Shown one piece after another: positions 1 through 8,196 of a stretch of 55,307 nt of DNA. The stretch lies in NCBI GenBank assembly GCA_900548255.1, contig URKH01000004.1, positions 1 to 55,307 on the forward strand, given 5' to 3'. The DNA comes from an uncultured Collinsella sp. (GTDB lineage Bacteria; Actinomycetota; Coriobacteriia; Coriobacteriales; Coriobacteriaceae). The translations under genes were made by a program, and so were the position numbers. The notes beneath the pieces were generated by a model. It was not told the origin of the DNA. It made no database searches and saw only the letters and a program-made list of their open reading frames with translations. The first letter of the stretch is position 1. Each line of letters begins with the position of its first letter.

Positions 1-11
1 TTTTCCCAGAT

Positions 12-53
12 AAAACCTGCCAAAACAAACCTGTCCCTTTTTGGTAGGTTTTT
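12..53 (+). terminator. Probable terminator of an upstream gene outside the window
   Basis: Arms AAAACCTGCCAAAA and TTTTGGTAGGTTTT can pair and are followed by T residues. It lies between the window edge and the glucokinase gene. It also contains CCTGTCCC, a word typical of the REP-like repeats elsewhere in this window, so it may be a repeat doubling as a terminator. Confidence 0.5.
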
Positions 54-106
54 GCCTTGGGAGCGGTACCATACAGGCAATGTTTAAACGAGAAAGGTGG
101 GCTCCC

Positions 107-1060
107 ATGGAACCTAAGCAGTACTACATCGGCATCGACGTCGGCGGCACCTCGGTTAAGGAGGGCCTGTTCGACGAGGACGGCAACCTGCTTGCCAAGG
201 CCAGCGTGCCCACGCCTCCCATCGTTGACGCTGCGGGCTTTGCCGCGGTGACCGAGGCTATCGACCAGGTGGTCGCCAAGGCGCAGATTCCGCGTGCCTT
301 TGTGGCGGGCATTGGCCTGGCCGTTCCGTGCCCCATCCCGGCATCGGGCGATGCCAAGGTCAAGGCCAACATTGCCATTAACCTGCCCGAGCTGAGGATC
401 GCCATTCAAAAGCACTGCCCCGACGCGGTCGTTAAGTACGAGAACGATGCCAACGCCGCTGCCATGGGCGAGGCCTGGCTCGGTTCTGCCAAGGGCGTGC
501 AGAACGTCGTGATGGTCACCATCGGTACCGGCGTGGGCGGCGGCGTAATCGTCAACGGCGACGTGGTATCGGGCGTTGTGGGTGCCGGCGGCGAGATTGG
601 CCACATGTGCCTGAACCCGGCCGAGGAGCGCACCTGCGGCTGTGGCGGCCATGGCCACCTGGAGCAGTATTCCAGCGCCACCGGCGTGGTGAGCAATTAC
701 CTGGCCGAGTGCAAGAAGGCGGGCGTCGAGCCCATCGAGCTCACCGGCCCCTCCGATTCCAAGGACGTGTTCCAGGCCTGCCGCGAGGGCGACAAGCTCG
801 CGCTGGCAGCTGCTGATACCATGGCTGACTATCTCGGTCGTGCTCTGGCACTTATCGCCAACGTGGTCGACCCCGAGATGTTCCTGATCGGTGGCGGCGC
901 GTCCGCTTCGGCCGATGTCTACCTCGATAAGGTTCGCGAGCACTTCCAGCGCTACGCGCTTTCCGCCTCGCGCGAGACGCCCATTAAGGTCGCTTCGCTC
1001 GGAAACGACGCCGGCATCATCGGTGCCGCCTACGTAGCCCTGCGCGCCGCCGGTAAATAG
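107..1060 (+). CDS. ROK-family glucokinase
   Basis: Probably phosphorylates glucose in the cytoplasm, feeding glycolysis; an N-acetylated sugar substrate is possible because ROK kinases vary. The 317-residue product has the N-terminal phosphate-binding segment GIDVGGTS (about 9-16), the GTGVGGG loop, and the ROK zinc signature with His166, Cys177 and Cys179. The usual third Cys position is His184 (CGCGGHGH), a variation on the family motif. The ATG at 107 is preferred over an in-frame ATG at 41 because AGAAAGGTGG precedes it and the glycine-rich domain starts at once. It stands alone, between a putative terminator and a REP-like repeat. Confidence 0.88.
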   Translation: MEPKQYYIGIDVGGTSVKEGLFDEDGNLLAKASVPTPPIVDAAGFAAVTEAIDQVVAKAQIPRAFVAGIGLAVPCPIPASGDAKVKANIAINLPELRIAIQKHCPDAVVKYENDANAAAMGEAWLGSAKGVQNVVMVTIGTGVGGGVIVNGDVVSGVVGAGGEIGHMCLNPAEERTCGCGGHGHLEQYSSATGVVSNYLAECKKAGVEPIELTGPSDSKDVFQACREGDKLALAAADTMADYLGRALALIANVVDPEMFLIGGGASASADVYLDKVREHFQRYALSASRETPIKVASLGNDAGIIGAAYVALRAAGK

Positions 1061-1061
1061 C

Positions 1062-1118
1062 TGGTGCAAGGGGGTCAGGTTACTTTGCACCAACATGGTG
1101 CAAAAGGGACAGCCTTGG
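1062..1118. repeat. Short REP-like inverted repeat
   Basis: The word TGGTGCAA or its complement occurs three times. TTTGCACCA-ACA-TGGTGCAAA forms a tight hairpin, and TGGTGCAA before it can pair instead. The GGGGTCAGG and GGGACAGCC words resemble palindromic repeats that RAYT-type transposases mobilise. No transposase is visible here. Confidence 0.55.
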
Positions 1119-1226
1119 CCCCCATACCTGCCACAAAATATGCCGTGGCCCTTCCGTCTGCGAAGGCTCGGCATCGGCGTGCTACCATAGCTACGTCCAA
1201 GTACACATATCAAGTGGAGGATATCC

Positions 1227-2150
1227 ATGGCAAACGTTCTTGTCTTTGGTCACCAGAACCCCGATAACGACGCCATCATGAGCGCCGTCGTCCTGTCCCA
1301 GCTGCTTAACCAGGTTGAGTATGCCGGCAACACCTACGAGGCTTGCGCTCTGGGCCAGCTTCCGGCCGAGTCCGCCAAGCTGCTCGCCGATGCCGGCATT
1401 GCCGAGCCCCGCGTGATCGAGTCCGTCGAGGCCGGTCAGCTCGTCGTCCTCACCGACCACAACGAGTCCGCCCAGTCCGTCGCCGGCCTTAAGGACGCCA
1501 CGGTCTTTGGTGTTGTCGACCATCACCGCATCGGCGACTTCGAGACCGCCGGCCCGCTGCACTACATCTGCCTGCCCTGGGGCTCCAGCTGCACCATCGT
1601 CACCAAGCTCGCCGACGTGCTCGGCGTTGAGCTTTCCGACGTCCAGGCCAAGCTGCTGCTCTCGGCCATGATGACCGACACGCTCATGCTCAAGAGTCCC
1701 ACCACCACCGATGTCGACCGCGCTGTCGCCGCCAAGCTCGGCGAGCAGGTGGGTGTCGACCCGGTCAAGTTTGGCATGGAGGTCTTCCTCACCCGTCCGT
1801 CCGGCTCCTTCACCGCAGCCGAGATGGTCGGCAACGACATCAAGATGTTCGAGCCCGCCGGCAAGAAGCTGCTCATCGGCCAGTACGAGACCGTCGACAA
1901 GAGTCGTGCTCTCGGCATGATCGACGAGATTCGCGAGGCCATGCGTGCCTACGCCGCCGAGAAGGGTGCCGATGGCATTGTCCTGTGCATCACCGACATC
2001 ATGGAGGAGGGCTCGCAGGTCCTGCTCGAGGGCGAGACCGAGGCCGCTCAGAAGGGCCTGGGCATTGCCGACGAGCACGACGGCGTCTGGATGCCGGGTG
2101 TCCTCTCCCGTAAGAAGCAGGTCGCTGCCCCCATCATGGCTGCCTGCTAG
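1227..2150 (+). CDS. ppaC: Manganese-dependent inorganic pyrophosphatase (family II)
   Basis: Hydrolyses pyrophosphate released by biosynthesis. The 307-residue product is full length for the family. It carries GHQNPDNDA with metal ligands His9, Asp13 and Asp15, the DHH motif Asp98-His99-His100, and the C-terminal DHHA2 substrate-binding SRKKQ (Arg295, Lys296), which separates it from other DHH phosphoesterases. AGTGGAGG precedes the ATG. A strong terminator follows, so the gene is probably monocistronic. A TACCAT box near 1182 could be its -10 element, but the -35 is unclear. Confidence 0.95.
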   Translation: MANVLVFGHQNPDNDAIMSAVVLSQLLNQVEYAGNTYEACALGQLPAESAKLLADAGIAEPRVIESVEAGQLVVLTDHNESAQSVAGLKDATVFGVVDHHRIGDFETAGPLHYICLPWGSSCTIVTKLADVLGVELSDVQAKLLLSAMMTDTLMLKSPTTTDVDRAVAAKLGEQVGVDPVKFGMEVFLTRPSGSFTAAEMVGNDIKMFEPAGKKLLIGQYETVDKSRALGMIDEIREAMRAYAAEKGADGIVLCITDIMEEGSQVLLEGETEAAQKGLGIADEHDGVWMPGVLSRKKQVAAPIMAAC

Positions 2151-2169
2151 GTTTAGTTGACCAAACGCC

Positions 2170-2209
2170 ACGACCGGATCGCGGACGTCCCGCGCTCCGG
2201 TCGTTTTTT
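2170..2209 (+). terminator. Rho-independent terminator of ppaC
   Basis: Arms ACGACCGGA and TCCGGTCGT enclose a nested GC palindrome and are followed by six T residues, 20 bp after the ppaC stop. Confidence 0.9.
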
Positions 2210-2348
2210 GTGCACGGCGCCGCGTCGTCTCTTGGACAGGCGTGCCCGTGCCGTTGAGCAAATAATGTTCAACCTGTGGTTCCGCTTTTCGGCCACGCCT
2301 GCGTGCTTGTCGTGCAGGGTAGGCTAGATGCAAGCGTAATACGTTAGA

Positions 2349-2384
2349 GCGCGGCACCGCCACTTGGGCGGGCCGTGCTTTTTT
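2349..2384 (+). terminator. Terminator-like hairpin in the nhaA leader (possible attenuator)
   Basis: GCGCGGCACCGCC pairs with GGCGGGCCGTGC and a run of six T follows, only 33 bp before the nhaA ATG. A small hairpin ACGGGA-GCTT-TCCCGT lies between it and the ribosome binding site. As ppaC already has its own terminator, this one most simply controls read-through into nhaA. Structured nhaA leader motifs are known in bacteria, but I cannot assign this to one by eye. Confidence 0.65.
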
Positions 2385-2417
2385 AAGACGGGAGCTTTCC
2401 CGTGAAAGGAGCCGCCC

Positions 2418-3776
2418 ATGGCAGCAACTGAGCAGCTGTTCAACGTTCGTGAGCGCAAGCGCTTTGAACGTCACGACATCTGGGAGCGCATCGCCGAGAA
2501 CGGTACGATTTCCGCCGCCGTCATGGTCTTCGCCGCCATCGCCGCCGTCATTTGCGCCAATACCGATGCCTACGAGGCCATCCATCACTTTTTGGAGACC
2601 CCGCTGTATGTGGGTCTGGGCAACCTTACGGCCGGTCTCACCGTTGAGCTTTTCGTCAACGACTTCCTCATGGCGATTTTCTTTTTGTTGGTGGGCATCG
2701 AGCTTAAGTACGAGATGACGGTCGGTGAGCTCAAGAATCCGCGTCAGGCCATGCTTCCCATGCTGGCGGCCGTGGGCGGCGTTGTCGTTCCCGCCTGCAT
2801 CTACCTGATCTTTAACCATGCCGGCGCCCGCAACGGTTGGGCCATCCCCATGGCAACCGATATTGCCTTTGCGCTGGGCGTGCTGTCGCTTTTGGGCAAT
2901 CGCGTGCCCAACGGCGTGCGCGTGTTCTTCTCGACGCTCGCCATCGCCGACGACCTCATCTCCATCGCCGCCATTGCCATCTTCTACGGTCAGAGCCCCA
3001 ATCCGTTTTGGTTGGGCGCCGCCGCGCTTGTGACCTGCGCGCTCGTGTGGCTCAACAAGACGCAGCACTACCGCCTTGCCCCGTATTCGGTACTGGGTCT
3101 GCTGTTGTGGTTTTGCATGTTCAAGAGCGGCGTGCACGCTACGCTTGCTGGCGTCATCTTGGCCTTTACCATCCCGGCCAAGTGCGGTGTCAAGCTCGAT
3201 AGCCTCACCGATTGGCTGGGCGAGTGCCTGCCGCTGCTCGATGATCGCTACGACGACGAGGCGCACATCCTGGGCCAGCATGACTTTACCGTCTCGACCA
3301 CCAAGGTCGAGCGCGTCATGCACCGCGTAACCCCGCCGCTCATCCGCATGGAGCGTCTGATCTCCACGCCGGTCAACTTCGTGATCCTGCCGATCTTTGC
3401 GTTCGTGAACGCGCAGGTTCGCCTGGTGGGCGTGGACATGAGCACGCTGCTCACCGACCCGGTGACGCTCGGCGTGTACTTTGGCATGCTGCTGGGCAAG
3501 CCGATCGGTATCTTTGGCATGACGTTTGCCCTGGTTAAACTCAAGATTTCCGAGTTGCCGCATAATGTCAACTGGCACATGATCGCCGGTGTGGGCATTT
3601 TGGGCGGTATCGGCTTTACCATGTCGATCCTCATCAGCGGCCTCGCCTTCCCGACGGCCCAGTTTGAGGTTCTTGCAGCCAAGGCCGCTATTCTCGCCGG
3701 TTCGGTCACCGCAGCCGTGCTCGGCATGATCTACATGAGCGTGGTCTGCAAGCATCCCTCGCCCAAAGACGAGTAA
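2418..3776 (+). CDS. nhaA: Na+/H+ antiporter NhaA
   Basis: Exchanges internal Na+ (or Li+) for protons across the cell membrane, for sodium and pH homeostasis. The 452-residue protein has about a dozen hydrophobic segments. It keeps the ion-site aspartates: Asp148 in MATDIAFALG and Asp178-Asp179 in AIADDL, shifted by 15 from the E. coli numbering. A long charged loop (about 255-310) between helices makes it larger than the roughly 390-residue E. coli protein. AAAGGAG precedes the ATG. The leader carries a terminator-like hairpin, so expression may be attenuated. Confidence 0.95.
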   Translation: MAATEQLFNVRERKRFERHDIWERIAENGTISAAVMVFAAIAAVICANTDAYEAIHHFLETPLYVGLGNLTAGLTVELFVNDFLMAIFFLLVGIELKYEMTVGELKNPRQAMLPMLAAVGGVVVPACIYLIFNHAGARNGWAIPMATDIAFALGVLSLLGNRVPNGVRVFFSTLAIADDLISIAAIAIFYGQSPNPFWLGAAALVTCALVWLNKTQHYRLAPYSVLGLLLWFCMFKSGVHATLAGVILAFTIPAKCGVKLDSLTDWLGECLPLLDDRYDDEAHILGQHDFTVSTTKVERVMHRVTPPLIRMERLISTPVNFVILPIFAFVNAQVRLVGVDMSTLLTDPVTLGVYFGMLLGKPIGIFGMTFALVKLKISELPHNVNWHMIAGVGILGGIGFTMSILISGLAFPTAQFEVLAAKAAILAGSVTAAVLGMIYMSVVCKHPSPKDE

Positions 3777-3861
3777 GAGCGCGAAAACCGGCTCCAGAAC
3801 CGATTCGGGCGCGTTCAAAATGCGGATTCGGGCGGTGCTTGCCGCCTGCCAGACACGCCAG

Positions 3862-4089
3862 TGGTCAAAAAACGCCGTTTGTGAGTACTGTCACAAACGG
3901 CGTATCATTTTAGGTGCGGAAAATAATGAACAAAGTTATAAGAACTGTACGTTAATGAGTGACCATCGACTTCCAATTTGGCGCTAGCTGACGGTGATTA
4001 GGAAGTTTCAAGTCGAGTTTTGCCGATTTCGACCAAGAATCGCTGCTACTAAAAAGGTAACAGTACTCATATTTGCCCTTTTTTGGCCA
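3862..4089. repeat. Inverted-repeat element A, copy 1 (228 bp)
   Basis: Left arm 3862-3893 (TGGTCAAAAAA...GAGTACTGTCAC) and right arm 4057-4089 (GTAACAGTACTCATATTTG...TTGGCCA) are diverged inverted copies sharing TGAGTACTGT and TGGYCAAAAAA. The AT-rich centre resembles that of copy 2 at 18442-18658. The left arm also folds alone (ACGCCGTTTGTGA / TCACAAACGGCGT) and may help end nhaA transcription. No open reading frame, so it is MITE-like. It fills most of the 370-bp gap. Confidence 0.65.
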
Positions 4090-4149
4090 CAAGCCCTAAA
4101 ACAAGCCTCGCCAAGGTCGGGAAGCGGGCCAAATCGCCGGCCTCGAGGC

Positions 4150-4404
4150 TTATTCCACCGTTCCGTAGACGGCGCCCCAGCCGTGGGCGGCCAAGGCGGA
4201 GTTGAGCTGGTCGCAAAGTGACTGGCGGTCGTAGTAGCCGGGCGGCAAAAGGTTCACGATCTCCATGAGGTCGGGCGCCAGGTCCAAGATTTCGGCCTGT
4301 ACGATCAGATCCAGGCGGTCGATGGCGTGGCGGTCGTAAAACAGTCCGTCGACCAGGCGCTGCAAGTCGCCGAATTCCTCGGCCTGAAACGATCCGTACT
4401 CCAT
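4150..4404 (-). CDS. Small acidic protein of unknown function
   Basis: I do not recognise a family. The 84-residue soluble protein begins MEYGSFQAEEFGD and ends WGAVYGTVE. It is rich in Asp, Glu and Leu and looks helical, with a central LDLAPDLMEIVNLLPPGYYDR segment. AAGGAGG sits five bases upstream of the ATG at 4404, and the composition matches neighbouring genes, so it is probably real. It is divergent from the aminotransferase gene and shares a roughly 150-bp promoter region with it. Confidence 0.7.
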   Translation of the reverse strand: MEYGSFQAEEFGDLQRLVDGLFYDRHAIDRLDLIVQAEILDLAPDLMEIVNLLPPGYYDRQSLCDQLNSALAAHGWGAVYGTVE

Positions 4405-4554
4405 AGTGCCTCCTTGGGCGCCCCACGCCGGCATGCGCGGCGATTCGTAATTGATTGCGATGAACTTAATCTATCACGGCTTCATAACGTTGCGACGATG
4501 GCGGTCTATACTTAGACGAACTGCAACGTACCGCTTCGCGAAAGGTCGCACCCC

Positions 4555-5859
4555 ATGCAGACGATCTACCAGAAGATGGAAACCACCGAACTCGATGCCG
4601 CCATCGAGGCGCTCAAAGCCGAGGTCGCCGAGGTCAAGGCCAAGGGCCTGGCGCTCGACATGGCCCGCGGCAAGCCGTCGCCCTCCCAGGTGGACATCTC
4701 TCGACCCATGCTCGATATCCTCAATGCCGATGCCGATCTGCACGACGGCAATGTCGACTGCTCCAACTACGGCTGCTTCGAGGGCATTCCCTCGGCTCGC
4801 AAGCTGGCAGGGGAGTTCCTGGGCTGCCCCGCCGAGCAGACGCTCGTGCTGGGCTCATCGAGCCTCCTGATCGAGCATGACATCGCCGGCATGTTCTGGC
4901 GCTGCGGCTCGTGCGGCAGCGAGCCCTGGGATGCCTACGAGGCCGCGCACGACGGCAAGAAGGTCAAGTTCCTGTGCCCCGTCCCCGGCTACGACCGTCA
5001 TTTTGGCATCACCGCCGACCTGGGCATCGAGAACGTTCCCGTCGCGATGACCGACAACGGCCCCGATATGGACGAGATTGAGCGCCTCGTTGCCGCCGAT
5101 GATTCCATCAAGGGTATCTGGTGCGTGCCCAAGTATTCCAACCCCACGGGCATCACCTTTAGCGAGGACACCGTGCGTCGCCTGGTCGAGATGCCCACGG
5201 CCGCGCCCGATTTTCGCATCTTCTGGGACAACGCCTACTGCGTGCACGACCTGTACGACGAGACCGACGAGCTCGCAAACATCTTTGACCTCGCTCGCGC
5301 GGCGGGCACCGAGGACCGTGTGGTGGCCTTTGCCTCGACGTCCAAGATCACCTTCCCGGGCGCCGGCATCGGCTTTATCGGTGCGAGCCCCGCGGTTATC
5401 GCGGAGTTCTCCAAGCGCCTGAAGGCTGGCCTCATCAGCGCCGACAAGCTCAACCAGCTGCGTCACGTGCGCTTCCTTCCCACCATCGAGGCGGTTAAGG
5501 AGCACATGAAAAAGCATGCCGAGTTCCTGCGCCCGCGCTTTGAGGCCGTCGAGCGCAAGCTCACCGAGGGCCTGGGCGACACGGGCTGCGCCACCTGGAC
5601 GCACCCCCGCGGCGGCTACTTTGTAAGCTTCGATGGTCCCGAGGGCTCGGCCCAAAAGGTCGCCGCGCTTTGCGCCGACCTGGGCGTCAAGCTCACGCCG
5701 GCCGGTGCCACTTGGCCCTATGGCAAGGACCCGCGCGACACCAACATCCGCATCGCGCCGAGCTATCCCACGGTCGAGGACCTGGAGGCCGCGCTCGATG
5801 TGCTGGTGCTGGCCGTTAAGCTTGTCGCTGCCGAGCTTGCGCGTGCCGAGCGCGCCTAA
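4555..5859 (+). CDS. Aspartate aminotransferase, type Ic (Asp_aminotransf family)
   Basis: PLP enzyme expected to interconvert aspartate and 2-oxoglutarate with oxaloacetate and glutamate. The N-terminal LALDMARGKPSPSQVDIS matches the RGKPS-x-QLDLS signature of the Corynebacterium-type (Ic) enzymes (PF12897). The PLP lysine is Lys264 in STSKITFPGAG. The 434-residue length is right for the group, and helix-rich MocR-like folds are related. AAAGG precedes the ATG and a TATACT box lies at 4507-4512. It appears monocistronic. Confidence 0.85.
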   Translation: MQTIYQKMETTELDAAIEALKAEVAEVKAKGLALDMARGKPSPSQVDISRPMLDILNADADLHDGNVDCSNYGCFEGIPSARKLAGEFLGCPAEQTLVLGSSSLLIEHDIAGMFWRCGSCGSEPWDAYEAAHDGKKVKFLCPVPGYDRHFGITADLGIENVPVAMTDNGPDMDEIERLVAADDSIKGIWCVPKYSNPTGITFSEDTVRRLVEMPTAAPDFRIFWDNAYCVHDLYDETDELANIFDLARAAGTEDRVVAFASTSKITFPGAGIGFIGASPAVIAEFSKRLKAGLISADKLNQLRHVRFLPTIEAVKEHMKKHAEFLRPRFEAVERKLTEGLGDTGCATWTHPRGGYFVSFDGPEGSAQKVAALCADLGVKLTPAGATWPYGKDPRDTNIRIAPSYPTVEDLEAALDVLVLAVKLVAAELARAERA

Positions 5860-5925
5860 CGCGTAGGGCCCCGCAAGTCCGCGCCTAGTACTATCCGCAC
5901 TTTCGATACGTAAAGGAGCGTATAC

Positions 5926-6240
5926 ATGGATTTGGGTATTTCCACAAACCCCACGCCAGAGCTCTACACCATTAAGGTGACCGGTGAGATCGATATCTCT
6001 AACGCCGATAGCCTGCGCAATGCCATCGACCTGGCGCTCGAGCAGCCCACTGAGGCCGTTGAGCTCGATTTTGCCCAGGTGAGCTACATCGATTCGACGG
6101 GCATTGGCGTGCTTGTGGGCGCCGCACACCACGCAGCTGATCATGGTAAGCGTTTTAGCTGCGTCAACGTGCAGCCCCCGGTGATGCGCGTGGTTCAGCT
6201 GTTGGGCGTCGACCAGGAGATTTCGATCACCGCTGCATAA
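5926..6240 (+). CDS. STAS-domain protein, anti-sigma-factor antagonist type
   Basis: A 104-residue single STAS domain. The switch loop YIDSTGIGVLVGAA contains Ser57, the residue phosphorylated by HPK-type anti-sigma kinases in SpoIIAA/RsbV relatives. It would bind and neutralise an anti-sigma factor when unphosphorylated. No anti-sigma kinase or sigma factor lies next to it, so the partner is elsewhere. TAAAGGAG precedes the ATG. Confidence 0.88.
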   Translation: MDLGISTNPTPELYTIKVTGEIDISNADSLRNAIDLALEQPTEAVELDFAQVSYIDSTGIGVLVGAAHHAADHGKRFSCVNVQPPVMRVVQLLGVDQEISITAA

Positions 6241-6393
6241 TCTTTGCCCCCAAAAGGGCGTGCCGTTTGGCATATGTTTGTGATGCGCTCGGACGTTTTG
6301 GCGTCCGGGCGCTATACTTGACCGAATGAATAGACGAGTTCCGGCCGAATGGCGCGGTGCGGGCTCGAATCACATCGAGCCTTGGAGGTATGT

Positions 6394-6987
6394 GTGTTTG
6401 GTATTGGAGAAGGTGAGCTGGCAATCATCGTGGTCTTCGGCTTTTTGCTGTTTGGCCCGGATAAGCTCCCGCAGATGGGCCGTACGATCGGCCGTGCCAT
6501 CCGTCAGTTCCGCGAGACGCAGGAAAAGATGACGGCGGTTGTCCAGTCCGAGATCATCGATCCGGTAAGCGAGGCCGCTTCGGCTCCGGTCAAGCCCAAG
6601 AAGGCTGCCGTCGATGACGATTCCGATGCGGACGAGGATGCCGCCGAGACGGTAGCGCCCGCCAAGAAGGAGACCTTTGCCGAGCGTCGTGCCCGCCTTG
6701 CTGCCGAGAAGGCCGCGAGCGAGGCTGCCGCCGAGGGCGAGGGTGCTGCTGAGGAGTCCGAGGCCGAGGGTGCCGAGGCCGAGCCTGCCGCTGCCGCCGA
6801 GCCTGCCGTCGAGCCCGAGCCTGCTGCAGAGCCCGAGCCCGAGCCGGCAGAGCCCACGACGGCTGACCTCTACGCCCGTCGTCCCCGCAAGCGCAAGGCC
6901 GTCGTCGACCAGCTCGCTCGCGAGCTCGAGGCCGAGGACGCTGCCGAGACTGCTGCCGCCGACGCCCCGAAGGGAGGCGATGAGTAA
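6394..6987 (+). CDS. Twin-arginine translocase subunit TatA/TatB
   Basis: Pore-forming or receptor subunit of the Tat system, which exports folded proteins. I place the start at GTG 6394, giving FGIGEGELAIIVVFGFLLFGPDKLP: one membrane helix, the FGP hinge, then an amphipathic helix (GRTIGRAIRQFRETQEK). GGAGG lies five bases upstream. An upstream ATG at 6349 would add a charged stretch unlike any Tat N terminus. After about residue 60 the protein is a long Glu/Ala/Pro-rich disordered tail ending in a basic ARRPRKRKAVV patch. The length of 197 residues suits TatB better than TatA. It overlaps tatC by one base. Confidence 0.85.
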   Translation: MFGIGEGELAIIVVFGFLLFGPDKLPQMGRTIGRAIRQFRETQEKMTAVVQSEIIDPVSEAASAPVKPKKAAVDDDSDADEDAAETVAPAKKETFAERRARLAAEKAASEAAAEGEGAAEESEAEGAEAEPAAAAEPAVEPEPAAEPEPEPAEPTTADLYARRPRKRKAVVDQLARELEAEDAAETAAADAPKGGDE

Positions 6988-7778
6988 TGCCTATCGGACC
7001 TGCTCGTATGCCGCTCTTCGATCACTTGGGAGAGCTCCGTCGCCGCCTGACCATCGTGGTCGTGTCGGTGTTTGCCGCCGCCATCGTGCTGTACTTTGCC
7101 ACGCCCGTGGTGCTCGATATCCTGGAAGACCCCATCCGCTCGTTTGTGCCGGACGGTAAGTTCTACATCACCACCACACTCGGCGGCTTTGGCCTGCGCT
7201 TCTCGCTGGCCATCAAGATGGCCGTGGTCATGTGCACGCCCATGATCATCTGGCAGATTCTGGCATTTTTCCTGCCGGCACTGCGCCCCAACGAGCGCAA
7301 GTGGGTTGTGCCCACGGTGCTCGCCTCGACGGTGCTGTTCTTCCTGGGTGCCATCTTCTGCTACTTCATCATCATCCCGGCGGGCTTTGAGTGGCTCATC
7401 GGCGAGACCTCGGCTGTCGCTACGGCGTTGCCCGATCTGGAGAACTACGTCAACATGGAGCTGCTCTTTATGATCGGCTTTGGTGTGGCGTTTGAGCTGC
7501 CGCTCATCATCTTCTACCTGTCCGTTTTCCACATCGTGTCCTATGCGGCCTTCCGCAGCGCCTGGCGCTACGTGTACGTAGGCCTGCTCGTGGGTTCGGC
7601 TGTGATTACGCCCGACGGCTCGCCCGTTACGCTGGGTCTCATGTATGGCGCCCTGCTCTCGCTCTACGAGATTTCGCTCGCCATCGCTCGCGTGGTCATT
7701 ACCGCGCGCGAGGGCAAGGAGGGCCTGTTCGTGAGCCGTCTGGACCTGTTCTCGGACGACGAGGACGACGAGGAGTAA
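6987..7778 (+). CDS. tatC: Sec-independent translocase protein TatC
   Basis: Polytopic core of the Tat receptor, which recognises twin-arginine signal peptides. The 263-residue protein begins with the diagnostic MPLFDHLGELRRRL and has six hydrophobic segments. A conserved Pro/Glu-rich periplasmic region (FELPLIIFYLS) and a late SPDGSPVT-like loop are present. The ATG overlaps the tatA/B stop (TAATG), indicating translational coupling, and hypA follows six bases after the stop. The C terminus is acidic (SDDEDDEE). Confidence 0.95.
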   Translation: MPIGPARMPLFDHLGELRRRLTIVVVSVFAAAIVLYFATPVVLDILEDPIRSFVPDGKFYITTTLGGFGLRFSLAIKMAVVMCTPMIIWQILAFFLPALRPNERKWVVPTVLASTVLFFLGAIFCYFIIIPAGFEWLIGETSAVATALPDLENYVNMELLFMIGFGVAFELPLIIFYLSVFHIVSYAAFRSAWRYVYVGLLVGSAVITPDGSPVTLGLMYGALLSLYEISLAIARVVITAREGKEGLFVSRLDLFSDDEDDEE

Positions 7779-7784
7779 ATCGGT

Positions 7785-8141
7785 ATGCACGAGGTTGGCA
7801 TTGTCAACGGCATACTCGATACAGTGATTCGCGCGGCGCGTGGGGCGGGGGCCTCGCGCGCCGTTTTGGTAACGCTTCGTATCGGGGATATGACCGAGGT
7901 CGTGCGCGAGGCACTCGACTTTGCGTGGGAGACGTTTCGCGATGAGGACCCGCTCACGCGCGGCTGCGAGCTTGCCGTGGAGGAGGTCCATCCACAAAGC
8001 GAGTGCCTGGACTGCGGCGAGGTCTTTGAGCACGACCGTTTCCATTGTCGCTGCCCCCAGTGTGGCGGCGCCAACGTGCGCCTGCTGCACGGCCGCGAGC
8101 TCGATATCGCAAGTATCGAAATCGAAACCCCCGACGATTAG
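7785..8141 (+). CDS. hypA: Hydrogenase/urease nickel incorporation protein HypA
   Basis: Delivers nickel to [NiFe] hydrogenase precursors with HypB. The 118-residue product starts MHEVGI, with the invariant nickel ligands Met1, His2 and Glu3. It has the structural zinc site Cys74-x2-Cys77 and Cys90-x2-Cys93. It sits six bases after tatC, probably in one operon. The pairing with Tat makes sense because [NiFe] hydrogenases are Tat-exported as folded complexes, but no hydrogenase gene is in this window. Confidence 0.95.
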   Translation: MHEVGIVNGILDTVIRAARGAGASRAVLVTLRIGDMTEVVREALDFAWETFRDEDPLTRGCELAVEEVHPQSECLDCGEVFEHDRFHCRCPQCGGANVRLLHGRELDIASIEIETPDD

Positions 8142-8196
8142 CCCGCTAGCCATCTAATGATGGGGTATAAAGGGGCCAAAGTAAGGAGCGCTAAGT

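Noticed and set aside
1191..3818. An 875-codon open frame on the minus strand across ppaC and nhaA
   Set aside because: It lies antisense to two genes with intact catalytic motifs. High third-position GC keeps the opposite frame open; the translation is His/Asp/Gly-rich and matches no family.
4067..4426. A 119-codon minus frame overlapping the small acidic protein
   Set aside because: Arg/Pro-rich shadow of the 4150-4404 gene, which has AAGGAGG and sensible composition.
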